Below are positions 24,129 to 34,374 of a stretch of DNA of 64,000 nucleotides, piece by piece (within the stretch, counting starts at the first letter, position 1; every line of letters begins with the position of its first letter). The notes under the pieces were generated by a model, which was given only the letters and a program-made list of their open reading frames with translations, was not told the DNA's origin and searched no databases. The position numbers were made by a program, and so were the translations under genes. The stretch spans positions 1 through 64,000 of the forward strand of contig JALFLW010000030.1 of NCBI GenBank assembly GCA_022774505.1, given 5' to 3'. The stretch comes from Lachnospiraceae bacterium. GTDB taxonomy: Bacteria > Bacillota > Clostridia > Lachnospirales > Lachnospiraceae.

Positions 24129-25008
24129 ATAATCTTTGGAAATCGACATTGCCCTGCATCCAGATCACACCCTTAAAACGTCGGCCGATCATGGGTTCTC
24201 CGGTAAGGGATGATTTGTTTATGCCAATGGTTATAACAATATCGTTGCAGCATAAAACAAGCTGATATATTTTTTCACCGGTATAGTTATTTTCCACACA
24301 ACTCCAGTTTATGATCGTGCCAAGGATCTGGTAATTATCAGATTCTGAACCGTATGGGATAAAGCTTGTTTCGACTACGCTATAAAGATCCTCTGTACGG
24401 ATCCGCCGGTTAATCTGGGCGGACAGATCGATCTCATCGATCGTAAGGCTGTCCAGTGCATCCTGATCGCCTGATTTGGCTTTGGCAATGAGCTGGTTAC
24501 GCTTGTGGGTACGATGGGATTTTCGGCGGCGGGTATCTTCGTCATTTTCTACTCCCAGAAGGATCGTTCCTTCCAGAGCCAGACCGGACAAATAGGTGCG
24601 TGCTTTACGGGGGGTATTATCATTACACTCCAACATGAGATAATCTACGGCATTCTGCAGATAAAAGATCATGGAAATGCCCAGCCGGATATCGTCACAC
24701 ATTCCGGTAAAAGCATCGGTGTCTACTCTCTTATTTACAGTGATATCTGAGCCGGTAGATAGTAATGTACCCTTTAAATACGGAAAATGATGTTCGATAT
24801 GGAAAAAGCCCTTTTCGTCATATTCGCCACGGACGACAATGCCGGCATGAGTGGCAAATTCTTTGCGGAATTCGGTATAGATCCGTTTTTTTGAGAGAGC
24901 GATCTTTTTGACCTGATCAGGATCATTCATGATGATTCCAAGCAGCTGATCCATATCCTGCCTGCTATTGATATGACTAAAACCGATGGAACGTAAAAAG
25001 CGATGCAT
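24127..25008 (-). CDS. DUF3881 family protein
   Basis: 293 residues from the ATG at 25008, which has a near-perfect RBS (AAGGAGGTGATC) six bases upstream. It begins MHRFLRSIGFSHINS, which I associate with the DUF3881 family of Clostridia. No signal peptide or membrane segment is seen. A basic stretch (RRRKSHRTHKRNQ) lies near residue 165-180. Function is unknown. It stands alone, convergent with the PBP-like gene and divergent from degV. Confidence 0.75.
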   Translation of the reverse strand: MHRFLRSIGFSHINSRQDMDQLLGIIMNDPDQVKKIALSKKRIYTEFRKEFATHAGIVVRGEYDEKGFFHIEHHFPYLKGTLLSTGSDITVNKRVDTDAFTGMCDDIRLGISMIFYLQNAVDYLMLECNDNTPRKARTYLSGLALEGTILLGVENDEDTRRRKSHRTHKRNQLIAKAKSGDQDALDSLTIDEIDLSAQINRRIRTEDLYSVVETSFIPYGSESDNYQILGTIINWSCVENNYTGEKIYQLVLCCNDIVITIGINKSSLTGEPMIGRRFKGVIWMQGNVDFQRL

Positions 25009-25155
25009 GGGATCACCTCCTTGCAATTTTTGCGGTTTGTCATTTGTATTGTCAGTATATCTGAATTATAAAAATCTGCAATTAATATTTACTTATTTTA
25101 CTACGCAGGCAGACAAGAATCAAGGGAAAAGTCCATTAAAGGCATAGCAAAAATG

Positions 25156-25184
25156 TTGCCATAAATGGGGATATAATATATAAT
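25156..25184 (+). promoter_or_regulatory. Sigma-A promoter of degV
   Basis: TTGCCA (25156-25161), 17-base spacer, consensus TATAAT (25179-25184), about 50 bases before the start codon. Confidence 0.75.
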
Positions 25185-25235
25185 TTATGGAAGTATGTAT
25201 ATAAGAATGAGATTTAGAAAGGCGTGGTTATAAAT

Positions 25236-26108
25236 ATGAGCAAAGTAGCGGTGATGACAGATAGTAACAGTGGCATTACACAGGCAGAGGCAAAGAATAT
25301 GGGAATTACTGTTTTGCCGATGCCATTTATCATTGATGGGGAGACCTATTATGAGGATATCAGCCTGACACAGGAGGAGTTTTATGAAAAGCTGCAGCAG
25401 AATGCGGCAGTTTCCACGTCACAGCCCTCTGTGGAGGATGTGTTGAAATATTGGGACAAAGCACTGGAAGAGGCGGATGAGCTTGTATATATTCCGATGT
25501 CCAGCGGACTGTCCGGGTCATGTTCTACAGCACAGATGCTTGCGGGGGATTATGATGGCAGAGTGCAGGTGGTGGATAATCAGAGGATTTCTGTGACACA
25601 GCGTCAGTCTGCCATGGATGCGATGGAGCTGGCAGAACGCGGGATCAATGCTGCCGGGATCAGAGAAATTTTGGAAAGAGAAAAAATGCAGTCAAGTATT
25701 TATATAATGCTGGACACTTTGACATATCTGAAGAAGGGAGGACGAATAACTCCTGCAGCTGCTGCCCTGGGAACGGCTCTCAGGCTGAAACCGGTTCTGC
25801 AGATTCAGGGTGAAAAACTGGATGCGTTTACCATTGCACGCACAAAAAAGCAGGGAGTATCCAAAATGATCAATGCGATCGAGACAGATATCAAGGAAAG
25901 ATTTGGCGGGCTTGATAATATTGATCACATTCATCTGGAGGTGGCACATACGGCCAATGAAGAGGCGGCAAAGGATTTTGTAGAAGAGATAAGGGAGCAC
26001 TTCGGGATAAAGGCAGAGATCATCTGCAATCCGTTGTCGCTCAGTGTATCGTGTCATATCGGACCGGGGGCACTGGCAGTGGCATGTTCTAAGGAAATCC
26101 CACAATAA
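25236..26108 (+). CDS. DegV family fatty-acid-binding protein
   Basis: A 290-residue DegV-fold protein; the family binds fatty acids and in Firmicutes serves the FakAB fatty acid kinase as FakB. ATG 25236 with AAAGGCGTGG is preferred. The family motifs are MTDSNSGI at the N terminus, STSQPS near residue 65, IPMSSGLSGS near residue 88, a TLTYLKKGGRI segment and a final GPGALAVAC. No DAK-type kinase gene (FakA) is near, and the natural lipid is unknown. It lies 71 bp before proA. Confidence 0.9.
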   Translation: MSKVAVMTDSNSGITQAEAKNMGITVLPMPFIIDGETYYEDISLTQEEFYEKLQQNAAVSTSQPSVEDVLKYWDKALEEADELVYIPMSSGLSGSCSTAQMLAGDYDGRVQVVDNQRISVTQRQSAMDAMELAERGINAAGIREILEREKMQSSIYIMLDTLTYLKKGGRITPAAAALGTALRLKPVLQIQGEKLDAFTIARTKKQGVSKMINAIETDIKERFGGLDNIDHIHLEVAHTANEEAAKDFVEEIREHFGIKAEIICNPLSLSVSCHIGPGALAVACSKEIPQ

Positions 26109-26179
26109 GACGGCCAGAGAGTTTTACGGCAGTAGAGGATAGACGACTCAAAAGAAAATGGCAGAATGGAGGAAGAAGG

Positions 26180-27427
26180 ATGAACTATATCGAAATTTTG
26201 GGACAAAAGGCACAAGATGCAAAGAAGAGTCTGGCGACTGCATCGACAGGAAAAAAGAATCAGATATTGAAACGCATTGCAGATAAGCTTCTGGAAAAAC
26301 AGAGTGATATTCTGGCAGCAAATGAAAAGGATATTGCAAATGCCAGAGACAATGGAATATCTGAAACAATGGTGGATCGTCTGAAACTGACCGGAGAGAG
26401 GATTGCCGGAATTGCAGATGCATGTATTCAGTTGACAAATCTCGAGGATCCCGTAGGGGAGGTTATCGAAGGATCTACCAGACCAAATGGCATGAAGATT
26501 ACCAAGGTACGTGTTCCGATGGGAGTTGTGGGGATTATTTATGAATCAAGACCAAATGTAACTGTGGATGCAGCGTCTCTTTGTATTAAGAGTGGTAATG
26601 CAGCTATATTACGAGGCGGTAAGGAGGCAATCTGTTCCAATAAGGTGTTGATGGATACGATGAGGGAGGCAGTGGCAGAGTGTGGTTTCCCGGAGGATAT
26701 CGTGCAGCTTGTTGAGGATACTTCCAGAGAGGTATCCACCCAGATGATGCAGGCAAATGGTTTTATTGATGTTTTGATCCCGCGGGGAGGTGCCGGCTTG
26801 ATACAGGCTGTGGTAAAAAATGCTACTCTGCCGGTGATCGAGACAGGAACCGGAAATTGTCATATCTATATTGATGAGACAGCAGATCTGGAGATGGGGG
26901 TTTTGATTACAGATAATGGCAAGACTCAGAGACCAAGCGTCTGCAATGCTTTGGAAACTTGTCTTGTACATAAAAATGTTGCCGGGAAATTTCTGCCGAT
27001 GCTAAAGAAAAAACTGGATGAACATCACGTTGAGATCCGGGGCTGTGAGAGAACAGCAGCGATTCTTGGGGAATGTGTGATCCCGGCAACACAACAGGAT
27101 TATGCTACAGAATTTCTGGATTACAAAATCGCTGTTAAAGTGGTAGATTCTGTAGAAGAGGCGATTGATCATATAGGCAGATATTCCACCGGTCATTCAG
27201 AGTGTATCGTGACAGAGAGTTATGCGAATGCACATAAATTTCAGCAGGAAGTGGATTCGGCTTGTGTATATGTGAATTGTTCCACCAGATTTACTGATGG
27301 TGGTGAATTTGGAATGGGAGCTGAGATAGGAATATCAACACAAAAGCTTCATGCGAGAGGACCAATGGGATTAAAAGAACTGACGACGATGAAATATCTG
27401 ATCTGCGGAGAAGGACAGATCCGTTAG
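26180..27427 (+). CDS. proA: Gamma-glutamyl phosphate reductase
   Basis: Reduces gamma-glutamyl phosphate to glutamate semialdehyde with NADPH in proline synthesis. The 415-residue length is normal. Visible motifs include PMGVVGIIYESRPNVT, LIPRGGAGLI, the catalytic Cys in QRPSVCNALET and the end motif ARGPMGLKELTTMKY. GGAGGAAGG precedes the ATG. proB, its usual partner, is not adjacent, so the kinase gene must be elsewhere. Confidence 0.97.
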   Translation: MNYIEILGQKAQDAKKSLATASTGKKNQILKRIADKLLEKQSDILAANEKDIANARDNGISETMVDRLKLTGERIAGIADACIQLTNLEDPVGEVIEGSTRPNGMKITKVRVPMGVVGIIYESRPNVTVDAASLCIKSGNAAILRGGKEAICSNKVLMDTMREAVAECGFPEDIVQLVEDTSREVSTQMMQANGFIDVLIPRGGAGLIQAVVKNATLPVIETGTGNCHIYIDETADLEMGVLITDNGKTQRPSVCNALETCLVHKNVAGKFLPMLKKKLDEHHVEIRGCERTAAILGECVIPATQQDYATEFLDYKIAVKVVDSVEEAIDHIGRYSTGHSECIVTESYANAHKFQQEVDSACVYVNCSTRFTDGGEFGMGAEIGISTQKLHARGPMGLKELTTMKYLICGEGQIR

Positions 27428-27522
27428 GATATCAGGAAGAACAGGAATGGCCGGTTCATTGGAGACCGGAAGGTTGATATGTTTATCGCAGGATAAGCTT
27501 TGCATCAGGAGGTAAAGACATC

Positions 27523-28815
27523 ATGAGTTTGACAGCTACACCAAATGGAGATAGAGTGCAGATTGCAATTTATGGCAGGAGGAATGCCGGGAAATCCAGT
27601 GTGATAAATGCAGTGACCGGGCAGCAGCTTGCTATTGTGTCTGAGGTGAAGGGAACAACAACAGATCCGGTTTATAAGGCAATGGAAATCCTGCCGATAG
27701 GTCCGTGTATGCTTATTGACACCCCGGGACTGGATGATGAGGGGGAGCTTGGGAAGAAGCGGATAGAAAAGGCGGTGCAGGTGTTGAACCGCACGGATAT
27801 TGCCATGCTTGTTTTGGATATATCTAAGCTCACGAAATGGGAACTGGAACAGGGACGTGGCATTGGCCGAAAAGAACAGCAGATTCAGGAAATGATAGAA
27901 GAAAAAAAGATTCCTTATGTGATCGTTCTGAATCAATCTGATAAACTCGAACCTGAAGAGTTGGAATACAGGCGCCGGTGTATAATGGCAAAAAACGGGA
28001 CAGTACCGGTATGTACGGTAAGTACTGTACAAAAAACGGGACTGGACAAATTGAAAGATGCTTTGGTCATGCTGGCACCGGATACGGATATGAAATTACA
28101 TATTGTGGGAGATCTGGTTAATGAAAATGATGTGATCGTACTGGTGGTTCCGGTAGATTCGGCAGCACCGAAGGGACGTCTGATCATGCCACAGCAGCAG
28201 GTGATCCGGGATGTTCTGGATAATCATGGCGTATCTGTGGTCACACAGGTTCCTACTTTGGCAGCGACTCTTGAAATGCTGGGGGATAAAGTCCGGATGG
28301 TGATCACGGATTCTCAAGCATTTGGAGAGGTGTCGGAAATCGTGCCGCAGTGGATCCCGCTTACATCTTTTTCAATATTGTTTGCCAGACATAAAGGAAA
28401 CCTTCAGACATTGGTGGAGGGAGTGACTGCAACAGATTCTTTAAAAGATGGAGATCGTATTCTGATCGCAGAGGGGTGTACCCATAGGAGACAGTGTGAC
28501 GATATTGGTACAGTGAAGATTCCGCACTGGCTGCAGGAATATACCGGTAGAAAGTTGCAGATAGAAACCTGCAGTGGAACCGGTTTTCCGACAGATCTGT
28601 CACCGTATTCTATGATCATTCACTGCGGAGGATGTACACTTCATGAAAAAGAAATGAAACATCGTATTTTCCGGGCGCAGCAAAGCGGGGTTCCGATAGT
28701 AAATTATGGAATATTTATAGCGTATGTGAAGGGAATCTTAAGGAGGAGTGTGGAATTGTTTCCGGATATTTCTGAATTGCTGAAAAAGGAGAAGATAGAT
28801 GAATCTGATCGTTGA
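27523..28815 (+). CDS. hydF: [FeFe]-hydrogenase maturation GTPase HydF
   Basis: The scaffold that delivers the di-iron subcluster to HydA. 430 residues: an N-terminal GTPase domain with the P-loop GRRNAGKSS (19-27), GTTTDP, DTPG and NQSDK; a dimerisation domain; and a C-terminal Fe-S site CTH (about 319-321) plus HCGGC (about 367-371), which is the HydF C-x-H...HCxxC signature. It implies H2 metabolism by an anaerobe. hydE and hydG are not here. The end overlaps the next ABC gene by 17 bp. Confidence 0.97.
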   Translation: MSLTATPNGDRVQIAIYGRRNAGKSSVINAVTGQQLAIVSEVKGTTTDPVYKAMEILPIGPCMLIDTPGLDDEGELGKKRIEKAVQVLNRTDIAMLVLDISKLTKWELEQGRGIGRKEQQIQEMIEEKKIPYVIVLNQSDKLEPEELEYRRRCIMAKNGTVPVCTVSTVQKTGLDKLKDALVMLAPDTDMKLHIVGDLVNENDVIVLVVPVDSAAPKGRLIMPQQQVIRDVLDNHGVSVVTQVPTLAATLEMLGDKVRMVITDSQAFGEVSEIVPQWIPLTSFSILFARHKGNLQTLVEGVTATDSLKDGDRILIAEGCTHRRQCDDIGTVKIPHWLQEYTGRKLQIETCSGTGFPTDLSPYSMIIHCGGCTLHEKEMKHRIFRAQQSGVPIVNYGIFIAYVKGILRRSVELFPDISELLKKEKIDESDR

Positions 28816-29494
28816 TAAGATAGAAAAAAGTTTTGTGGAAAAAGAAGTTTTAAAGGGGGCATCCTTCTCTTTTGAAAAAGGAAAAATATATGGTCTGCTT
28901 GGAAGAAATGGGGCTGGCAAGACGACACTTTTTAATTGCATAAGTCACGAAATTGATTTTGAAAACGGTTCCGTTTATCTGGAGGATAATGGGGAAACGC
29001 GGCCGGTAGATTTCGACATGCTGGGGTATGCGTTTTCGACACCGGTTCTGCCGGAATTTCTGACCGGCTATGAATTTATCAAGTTTTTCATAGACATTCA
29101 CAAGGAAAAGATTGAGAATCCTCTGACAGTGGAGGAGTACGCCGGGATGGTCGGACTGGAACTGCCGGATCTGGACTGCCTGTTGAAAGGATACTCCCAT
29201 GGAATGAAAAATAAAATCCAGATGCTTTGTCTGCTGATCAGTAAACCTCAGATCATTCTGCTGGATGAGCCTTTGACCTCTCTGGATGTGGTGGCTGCCC
29301 ATGAGATGAAAGAGCTTTTACTGGAAATGAAAAAAGATCACATTATCATATTGTCTACACATATCCTGCAGCTGGCACAGGATCTCTGTGATGAGATCGT
29401 CCTGCTACATCAGGGAAAGTTGTCCGGAGTGGATGATCTTGACTGTCATGATAAGGGATTTGAAGAACATGTTATGGAGCTTTTGAGCCGTTGA
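28799..29494 (+). CDS. ABC transporter ATP-binding protein
   Basis: A 231-residue nucleotide-binding subunit with Walker A GRNGAGKTT (about 36-44), a degenerate signature KGYSHGMKNK in place of LSGGQ, Walker B IILLDEPLTSLD and an STHIL switch region. It begins inside the end of hydF with AAAGGAG as the RBS and is followed four bases after its stop by the start of the permease region. Substrate is unknown; the simple ATPase plus large permease pair suggests an export-type system. Confidence 0.9.
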   Translation: MNLIVDKIEKSFVEKEVLKGASFSFEKGKIYGLLGRNGAGKTTLFNCISHEIDFENGSVYLEDNGETRPVDFDMLGYAFSTPVLPEFLTGYEFIKFFIDIHKEKIENPLTVEEYAGMVGLELPDLDCLLKGYSHGMKNKIQMLCLLISKPQIILLDEPLTSLDVVAAHEMKELLLEMKKDHIIILSTHILQLAQDLCDEIVLLHQGKLSGVDDLDCHDKGFEEHVMELLSR

Positions 29495-29539
29495 TGGATG
29501 ATCAGGCTTTTGCAGGATACCGGGAAAGGACATAGATTA

Positions 29540-31234
29540 ATGAACCAAGTGATAAGTCAGTTTCAATTGTTTTTTGCTCAGAGGATCAATAAGATGATCT
29601 ATATGATCATTCATTTTAAACCGTTAGAAGGGCTTATATCTGAGGAGTGGTACGTTCGGAGCGATATTAAAAGGACATTAGGGATCATCTGCCTGCTTTG
29701 GAGCGGTTTGAAGGATATATTATGGAAAGCTTTGTACTTTCTGTTGGTGATCGTGCTTCCGTGTGGAATTTTTATGGATAATGCCGGTACAGGTGCTATG
29801 GCAGGTATGGTTGTGTGGGTGTTTTTTGTCCTGAACTGTCTGATGGGATCCTTTACAAACAGCCATATTATTACGGATGGAGATGAACAGGATTATCTGC
29901 TGCTGGATCTTATGCGTATTGATGCAAAGAACTATTATCTGACAGGGATTGTGTGGGAATATGGGAAAGCGGCTGTCTGCTGGGGGATTGCTTTTTTTGT
30001 TATTCTTGGACATGTTTATCCGGGGAATACAGGTATATTTTTGTGGGTAATGCTCTGCTATATATGCTGCCGTCCTATCGGTGAGGCAGTTTCAGTTTTT
30101 CTTTGCGAACATTACGGCAAAATTCCTTATCAGGAAAAAAGTAAAGAGGTGCGGGGAGGCTATTATTGCTATAATTTTCTCATGGTTGTTCTGGCATATG
30201 CACTTTATCCTGTCCTATATCTGGTACAGGGTATGCCAAAGCATATATGGCATCCGTTATTTGATGGTGGGCGATTCTCTGTTGGACTTTGCGCGATCAT
30301 TCTGGCAGTCATGGCAGTCGGTGCTGCGGTGGCTGTGAAATATCTTCGGTCATATCCGAAATACCGTCATGTAGCTCGTATGCTCTGCAGTTATCAGAGG
30401 GTCATGGAGCATCAAAAAGAAGCAGAGAATGTTACATCGATTGACACCAGCCTGAAGGATACGTTGGATGAGGAAATAGTATCAGAGAGAATTTTCCCGG
30501 ATAAAAGTGGTTATGAATATCTGCATGCAATCTTTTTTGAACGGCATAAAAAAATCGTGGCGAGACCAAGCAGGATCAAGGCATGGATCGTAGAGGGACT
30601 TTTTGGTGCGGCGGCAGTTGCTGTGGTTGTATGTCGTTTTGTTGCACCACAGGCACAATTTGAGGAACTGAGTAATGGGATTTGGAAAGGATTAAATGCA
30701 TTTCTGCCGATCCTTGTTTTTGTGATGTACTGCAGTTCTTCCGGAGAGAAGCTTACGCAGGCAATGTTCTATCATTGTGATGCATCTTTACTGAAGTATG
30801 GATATTACAGGACACCGGAGGCAATCATATCAAGTTTTAGGATTCGTCTGCGTTACATGATCCGTACAGAGTGTCCGTTTATTGTGGCATTTTGTGTCGG
30901 CGTTTTTGTAAATATGATGCTTCTGAGGAGGTTTCATAATATTCTGCAGATAATAGCGGTTATGTGCTGTATTGTGATATTATCCGTGTTTTTTTCCGTA
31001 TTATTTTTGTGTATGTATTATATTTTTCAGCCATTTACCGAATCAGGAAATATAGTGGGGGCAGGCTATAAGATCTGTACTATGGGAATCTATATGGCAG
31101 CATATGTCTGTCTGCAGATTCGGACGCCACCTGCTTATTTTGCGGCATTTTTATTGACCATTACGATATTCAGTATGGGGATGGCATTGCTGTTGGTATG
31201 GAAGCTTGCACCTAAGACATTTCGATTAAAATAA
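29540..31234 (+). CDS. ABC transporter permease-like polytopic membrane protein
   Basis: ATG 29540 with GGAAAGGA is preferred; ATG 29498, four bases after the ATPase stop, is the alternative. The 564-residue protein has about ten to twelve hydrophobic segments in two groups separated by a charged stretch (about residues 285-350). It has no family motif I can name. Position directly behind the ATPase makes it the likely membrane partner. The two-block hydrophobicity suggests a duplicated permease in one chain. Confidence 0.75.
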   Translation: MNQVISQFQLFFAQRINKMIYMIIHFKPLEGLISEEWYVRSDIKRTLGIICLLWSGLKDILWKALYFLLVIVLPCGIFMDNAGTGAMAGMVVWVFFVLNCLMGSFTNSHIITDGDEQDYLLLDLMRIDAKNYYLTGIVWEYGKAAVCWGIAFFVILGHVYPGNTGIFLWVMLCYICCRPIGEAVSVFLCEHYGKIPYQEKSKEVRGGYYCYNFLMVVLAYALYPVLYLVQGMPKHIWHPLFDGGRFSVGLCAIILAVMAVGAAVAVKYLRSYPKYRHVARMLCSYQRVMEHQKEAENVTSIDTSLKDTLDEEIVSERIFPDKSGYEYLHAIFFERHKKIVARPSRIKAWIVEGLFGAAAVAVVVCRFVAPQAQFEELSNGIWKGLNAFLPILVFVMYCSSSGEKLTQAMFYHCDASLLKYGYYRTPEAIISSFRIRLRYMIRTECPFIVAFCVGVFVNMMLLRRFHNILQIIAVMCCIVILSVFFSVLFLCMYYIFQPFTESGNIVGAGYKICTMGIYMAAYVCLQIRTPPAYFAAFLLTITIFSMGMALLLVWKLAPKTFRLK

Positions 31235-31293
31235 GTCTGTTTCGGGTCATGGAAAAGGGATGGAAAAGAGGAATTCATGAAAGGAGCTTTTTG

Positions 31294-32328
31294 ATGCATA
31301 AAAAAAAGACCTATGTATTTAATATTCTATTAATGATCGTGGTTCTGGCTTTTACCTTTTACACTCTTTTGCGTGGCGAAGATCTGAAAGAGATTTTGTC
31401 TGTTTTGAAGCGGGCAGATAAAAGCTGGCTTGTTTTTGCTGTATTTTTTGCGATGGGATATCTGATATTGCAGGCGGTATCCATGAAGATCATCGTGCAG
31501 TCAGCTGGAGTGCCTGTGAAAATGAGAGATGGGTTGAAATATACATTTATCGGATTCTTGTTTAATGCCATCACTCCTTCTGCAAGTGGCGGACAGCCGA
31601 TGCAGGTTTACTATATGCGGCAGGATGGACTGCCTGTTGGTATTTCTGCCGTGGCACTTTTGTTTTGGACGATCATTTATAAGATAGCATTGATGCTCAT
31701 AGAAGGGATTGTATTGCTCTTTTTTGGAAATTTTCTACATCAGTATCTGGGGCATTATTATTGGCTTTTTTTGGTAGGAATGGCAGTGAATCTGGTGTCC
31801 GTTATTTTGTACTCAATAGTTGTTTTTTCAAGAAACGGTGTACGGAATCTGGCACATTTCGGAACATGGATATGTTATAAACTGCGGATTATCCGTAATA
31901 AAAAGAGATTTATGCAGCGGCTGGATCATTCTTTGGAATTGTATCAGGAGGGTGCTGTCTATATGAGAACCCATTGGGAGGTTTTTTTCATTGTACTGGG
32001 GATTACCGTGCTGCAGCGATTGAGTTTCTTTGTGGTAACATGGTTTATCTGTCTTGCGTTAGGGCAGCATCAGACACCAGTGTGGGAGGTTGTGATGCTC
32101 CAGAGCTTTGTGTCGGTTTGCATCGATATCCTGCCGATGCCGGGTGGAGTTGGTGTCAATGAAGGATTTTTTGTGACAATATTCCGTCAGATCATGAGCA
32201 GAAGCACCGCAGTGTCTGCAATGTTTTTAAGCAGAGGCATTAATTTTTATATTTTGATGATCGCCGGGGCGGGTGTGGCTGTTTATACAAGTATGAAAAA
32301 TATAGGGAAGCAGCAGAATGGCAAATAG
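31294..32328 (+). CDS. LPG-synthase-TM family (UPF0104 / MprF-flippase-like) membrane protein
   Basis: A 344-residue polytopic protein with ATG 31294 behind GAAAGGAG. Family signatures are seen: FLFNAITPSASGGQPMQ near residue 90-105 and DILPMPGGVGVNEGFF near residue 275-290, the paired motifs of the lysylphosphatidylglycerol-synthase transmembrane family. Only the flippase-type membrane domain is present; there is no aminoacyl-transferase domain. It may flip a lipid, but no substrate is suggested. It is 59 bp behind the ABC permease. Confidence 0.85.
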   Translation: MHKKKTYVFNILLMIVVLAFTFYTLLRGEDLKEILSVLKRADKSWLVFAVFFAMGYLILQAVSMKIIVQSAGVPVKMRDGLKYTFIGFLFNAITPSASGGQPMQVYYMRQDGLPVGISAVALLFWTIIYKIALMLIEGIVLLFFGNFLHQYLGHYYWLFLVGMAVNLVSVILYSIVVFSRNGVRNLAHFGTWICYKLRIIRNKKRFMQRLDHSLELYQEGAVYMRTHWEVFFIVLGITVLQRLSFFVVTWFICLALGQHQTPVWEVVMLQSFVSVCIDILPMPGGVGVNEGFFVTIFRQIMSRSTAVSAMFLSRGINFYILMIAGAGVAVYTSMKNIGKQQNGK

Positions 32329-32352
32329 CTTGTTAAAAAATGGAGGTTCAGT

Positions 32353-33012
32353 ATGAATCAGTCTTATAATGTGATATATGAGGGTGGCAGTGGCGAGATC
32401 GTGGAGAAAAAATCACGTTTTATTGCACATGTTTTTCCGGTACATTCGGAGGAGGAAGCGTCAGAGTATATTGAACAGATCAGAAAGAAGTACTGGGATG
32501 CCAGACATAACTGCCATGCTTTTGTAATAGGACCCAATAATGAAACCAGCCGGTGCAGTGATGATGGCGAGCCGTCGGGGACGGCAGGGAGGCCGATACT
32601 GGAGGTGCTTCAGGGGCGGGGGATTCATGATGCTCTGGTGATAGTGACCCGATATTTTGGAGGAACATTATTGGGGACAGGAGGATTGGTAAGAGCCTAT
32701 TCTCAGGCAGCTCAGGCGGGACTGCAGGACAGCAGCATTATGACGAAACAGCAGGGCAGAAAGATATCCATAAAAACCGATTATAATGGAATAGGAAAAT
32801 TGCAGTATATCGTGGGAAACAGGCAGATATCCGTAGCAGACACCCGTTATGGGGAGGCAGTGGAGATGGACATACTGGTTCCGGAAGAAGAGGTTGCCTC
32901 TTTGACGAAGGAGATTACGGAGGCAACTGCCGGTAAGGCAGAGCTGGATATTTCGGATGAATTGTTTTTTGCCGTTCTGAATGGAAAACCAATAGTATTT
33001 GAGAATATATAA
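32353..33012 (+). CDS. yigZ: YigZ/IMPACT family protein
   Basis: A 219-residue cytoplasmic protein with the UPF0029/IMPACT N-terminal domain (KSRFIAHVFPV, ARHNCHAFVIG, SDDGEPSGTAGRPILEVL, VTRYFGGTLLGTGGLVRAY) and the C-terminal DUF1949 domain. GGAGG precedes ATG 32353. The bacterial role is poorly defined; the eukaryotic homologue IMPACT regulates Gcn2. It is in a run of same-strand genes with rarA 30 bp downstream. Confidence 0.93.
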   Translation: MNQSYNVIYEGGSGEIVEKKSRFIAHVFPVHSEEEASEYIEQIRKKYWDARHNCHAFVIGPNNETSRCSDDGEPSGTAGRPILEVLQGRGIHDALVIVTRYFGGTLLGTGGLVRAYSQAAQAGLQDSSIMTKQQGRKISIKTDYNGIGKLQYIVGNRQISVADTRYGEAVEMDILVPEEEVASLTKEITEATAGKAELDISDELFFAVLNGKPIVFENI

Positions 33013-33042
33013 GGGTAAGGATAGGGAAAGGATTGACCGTAT

Positions 33043-34365
33043 ATGGATTTATTTGAATATATGAGAGAACAATCTAAGGATGACGATGCACCATTAGCAT
33101 CCAGAATGCGTCCGAGGACGTTAGATGAAGTGGTGGGACAGGAGCATATTGTAGGGAAAAACCGCTTATTGTATCGGGCGATACAGGCAGATAAACTTAG
33201 TTCTGTCATTTTCTATGGCCCTCCGGGAACCGGAAAGACGACACTGGCAAAAGTGATCGCAAATACTACAAGTGCGGTATTTCGACAGGTGAATGCGACA
33301 TCGGCCGGGAAAAAGGATATGGAAGAGGTAGTACAGGAGGCAAAAAATCAGGCCGGAATGTATGGCAAAAAAACGATTCTTTTTGTTGATGAGATTCACC
33401 GCTTCAATAAAGGACAGCAGGATTATCTGCTTCCGTATGTGGAGGATGGGACGGTGATCCTGATCGGAGCAACCACAGAAAATCCCTATTTTGAGGTGAA
33501 CAGTGCTTTGATCTCACGTTCAGTGATCTTTGAATTGAAACCGCTTACGAAGGAGGATATCCGGCTTCTTTTGTTCCGGGCAGCAGAGGACAGAGAGCGG
33601 GGAATGGGAAGCTATCGTGCTGTATTGGAACAGAATGCGGCTGATTTTCTGGCAGATGTGGCAAACGGAGATGCCAGAAGTGCTTTGAATGCATTGGAAC
33701 TGGGAGTATTATCTACAGAACGCAGTGAGGATGACAAGATACATATTACTCTGGATGTGGCACAGGAATGTATCCAGAAAAGGGTTCTGCGTTATGACAA
33801 ATCCGGAGATAATCATTATGATACTATATCGGCATTTATCAAAAGCATGCGGGGATCGGATCCGGATGCGGCTGTGTATTATCTGGCACGGATGCTGTAT
33901 GCCGGGGAGGATGTGGCGTTCATTGCCCGCAGGATCATGATCTGTGCGGCGGAGGATGTGTCGAACGCTGATCCACAGGCATTGGTGGTGGCCGTCAGTG
34001 CCGCCCAGGCAGTGGAACGGCTCGGTATGCCGGAGGCGCGGATCGTACTGGCTCAGGCCGCAACGTATGTGGCATGTGCTCCAAAAAGCAATTCGGCGAT
34101 CATGGCAATAGATGAGGCGATGGAGCTGGTAGCTCATACGAAGACATGTCCGATCCCGGCGCACCTTCAGGATGCACATTATAAGAGTGCGGCAAAGCTT
34201 GGTCATGGAATTGGTTATCAATATGCTCATGATTTTCCGTATCATTATGTTGAGCAGCAGTATCTGCCGGATGAATTGAAGGATAAAAAGTTCTTTCACT
34301 TGTCAGATAATGGATATGAAAAGAATATTCAGGCGTATTTTAAGAAGATTGGAAAGGAAAGGTGA
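33043..34365 (+). CDS. rarA: Replication-associated recombination protein RarA (MgsA)
   Basis: A 440-residue AAA+ ATPase related to clamp loaders that acts at stalled forks. Walker A is GPPGTGKTTL (about 56-65), Walker B is ILFVDEIHRFNKGQQD and sensor 1 is ATTENPYFEVN. The C-terminal tetramerisation and DNA-binding part contains RMLYAGEDVAFIARR and DAHYKSAAKLGHG. Length and motif order match the family. Confidence 0.96.
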   Translation: MDLFEYMREQSKDDDAPLASRMRPRTLDEVVGQEHIVGKNRLLYRAIQADKLSSVIFYGPPGTGKTTLAKVIANTTSAVFRQVNATSAGKKDMEEVVQEAKNQAGMYGKKTILFVDEIHRFNKGQQDYLLPYVEDGTVILIGATTENPYFEVNSALISRSVIFELKPLTKEDIRLLLFRAAEDRERGMGSYRAVLEQNAADFLADVANGDARSALNALELGVLSTERSEDDKIHITLDVAQECIQKRVLRYDKSGDNHYDTISAFIKSMRGSDPDAAVYYLARMLYAGEDVAFIARRIMICAAEDVSNADPQALVVAVSAAQAVERLGMPEARIVLAQAATYVACAPKSNSAIMAIDEAMELVAHTKTCPIPAHLQDAHYKSAAKLGHGIGYQYAHDFPYHYVEQQYLPDELKDKKFFHLSDNGYEKNIQAYFKKIGKER

Positions 34366-34374
34366 AATTAAATT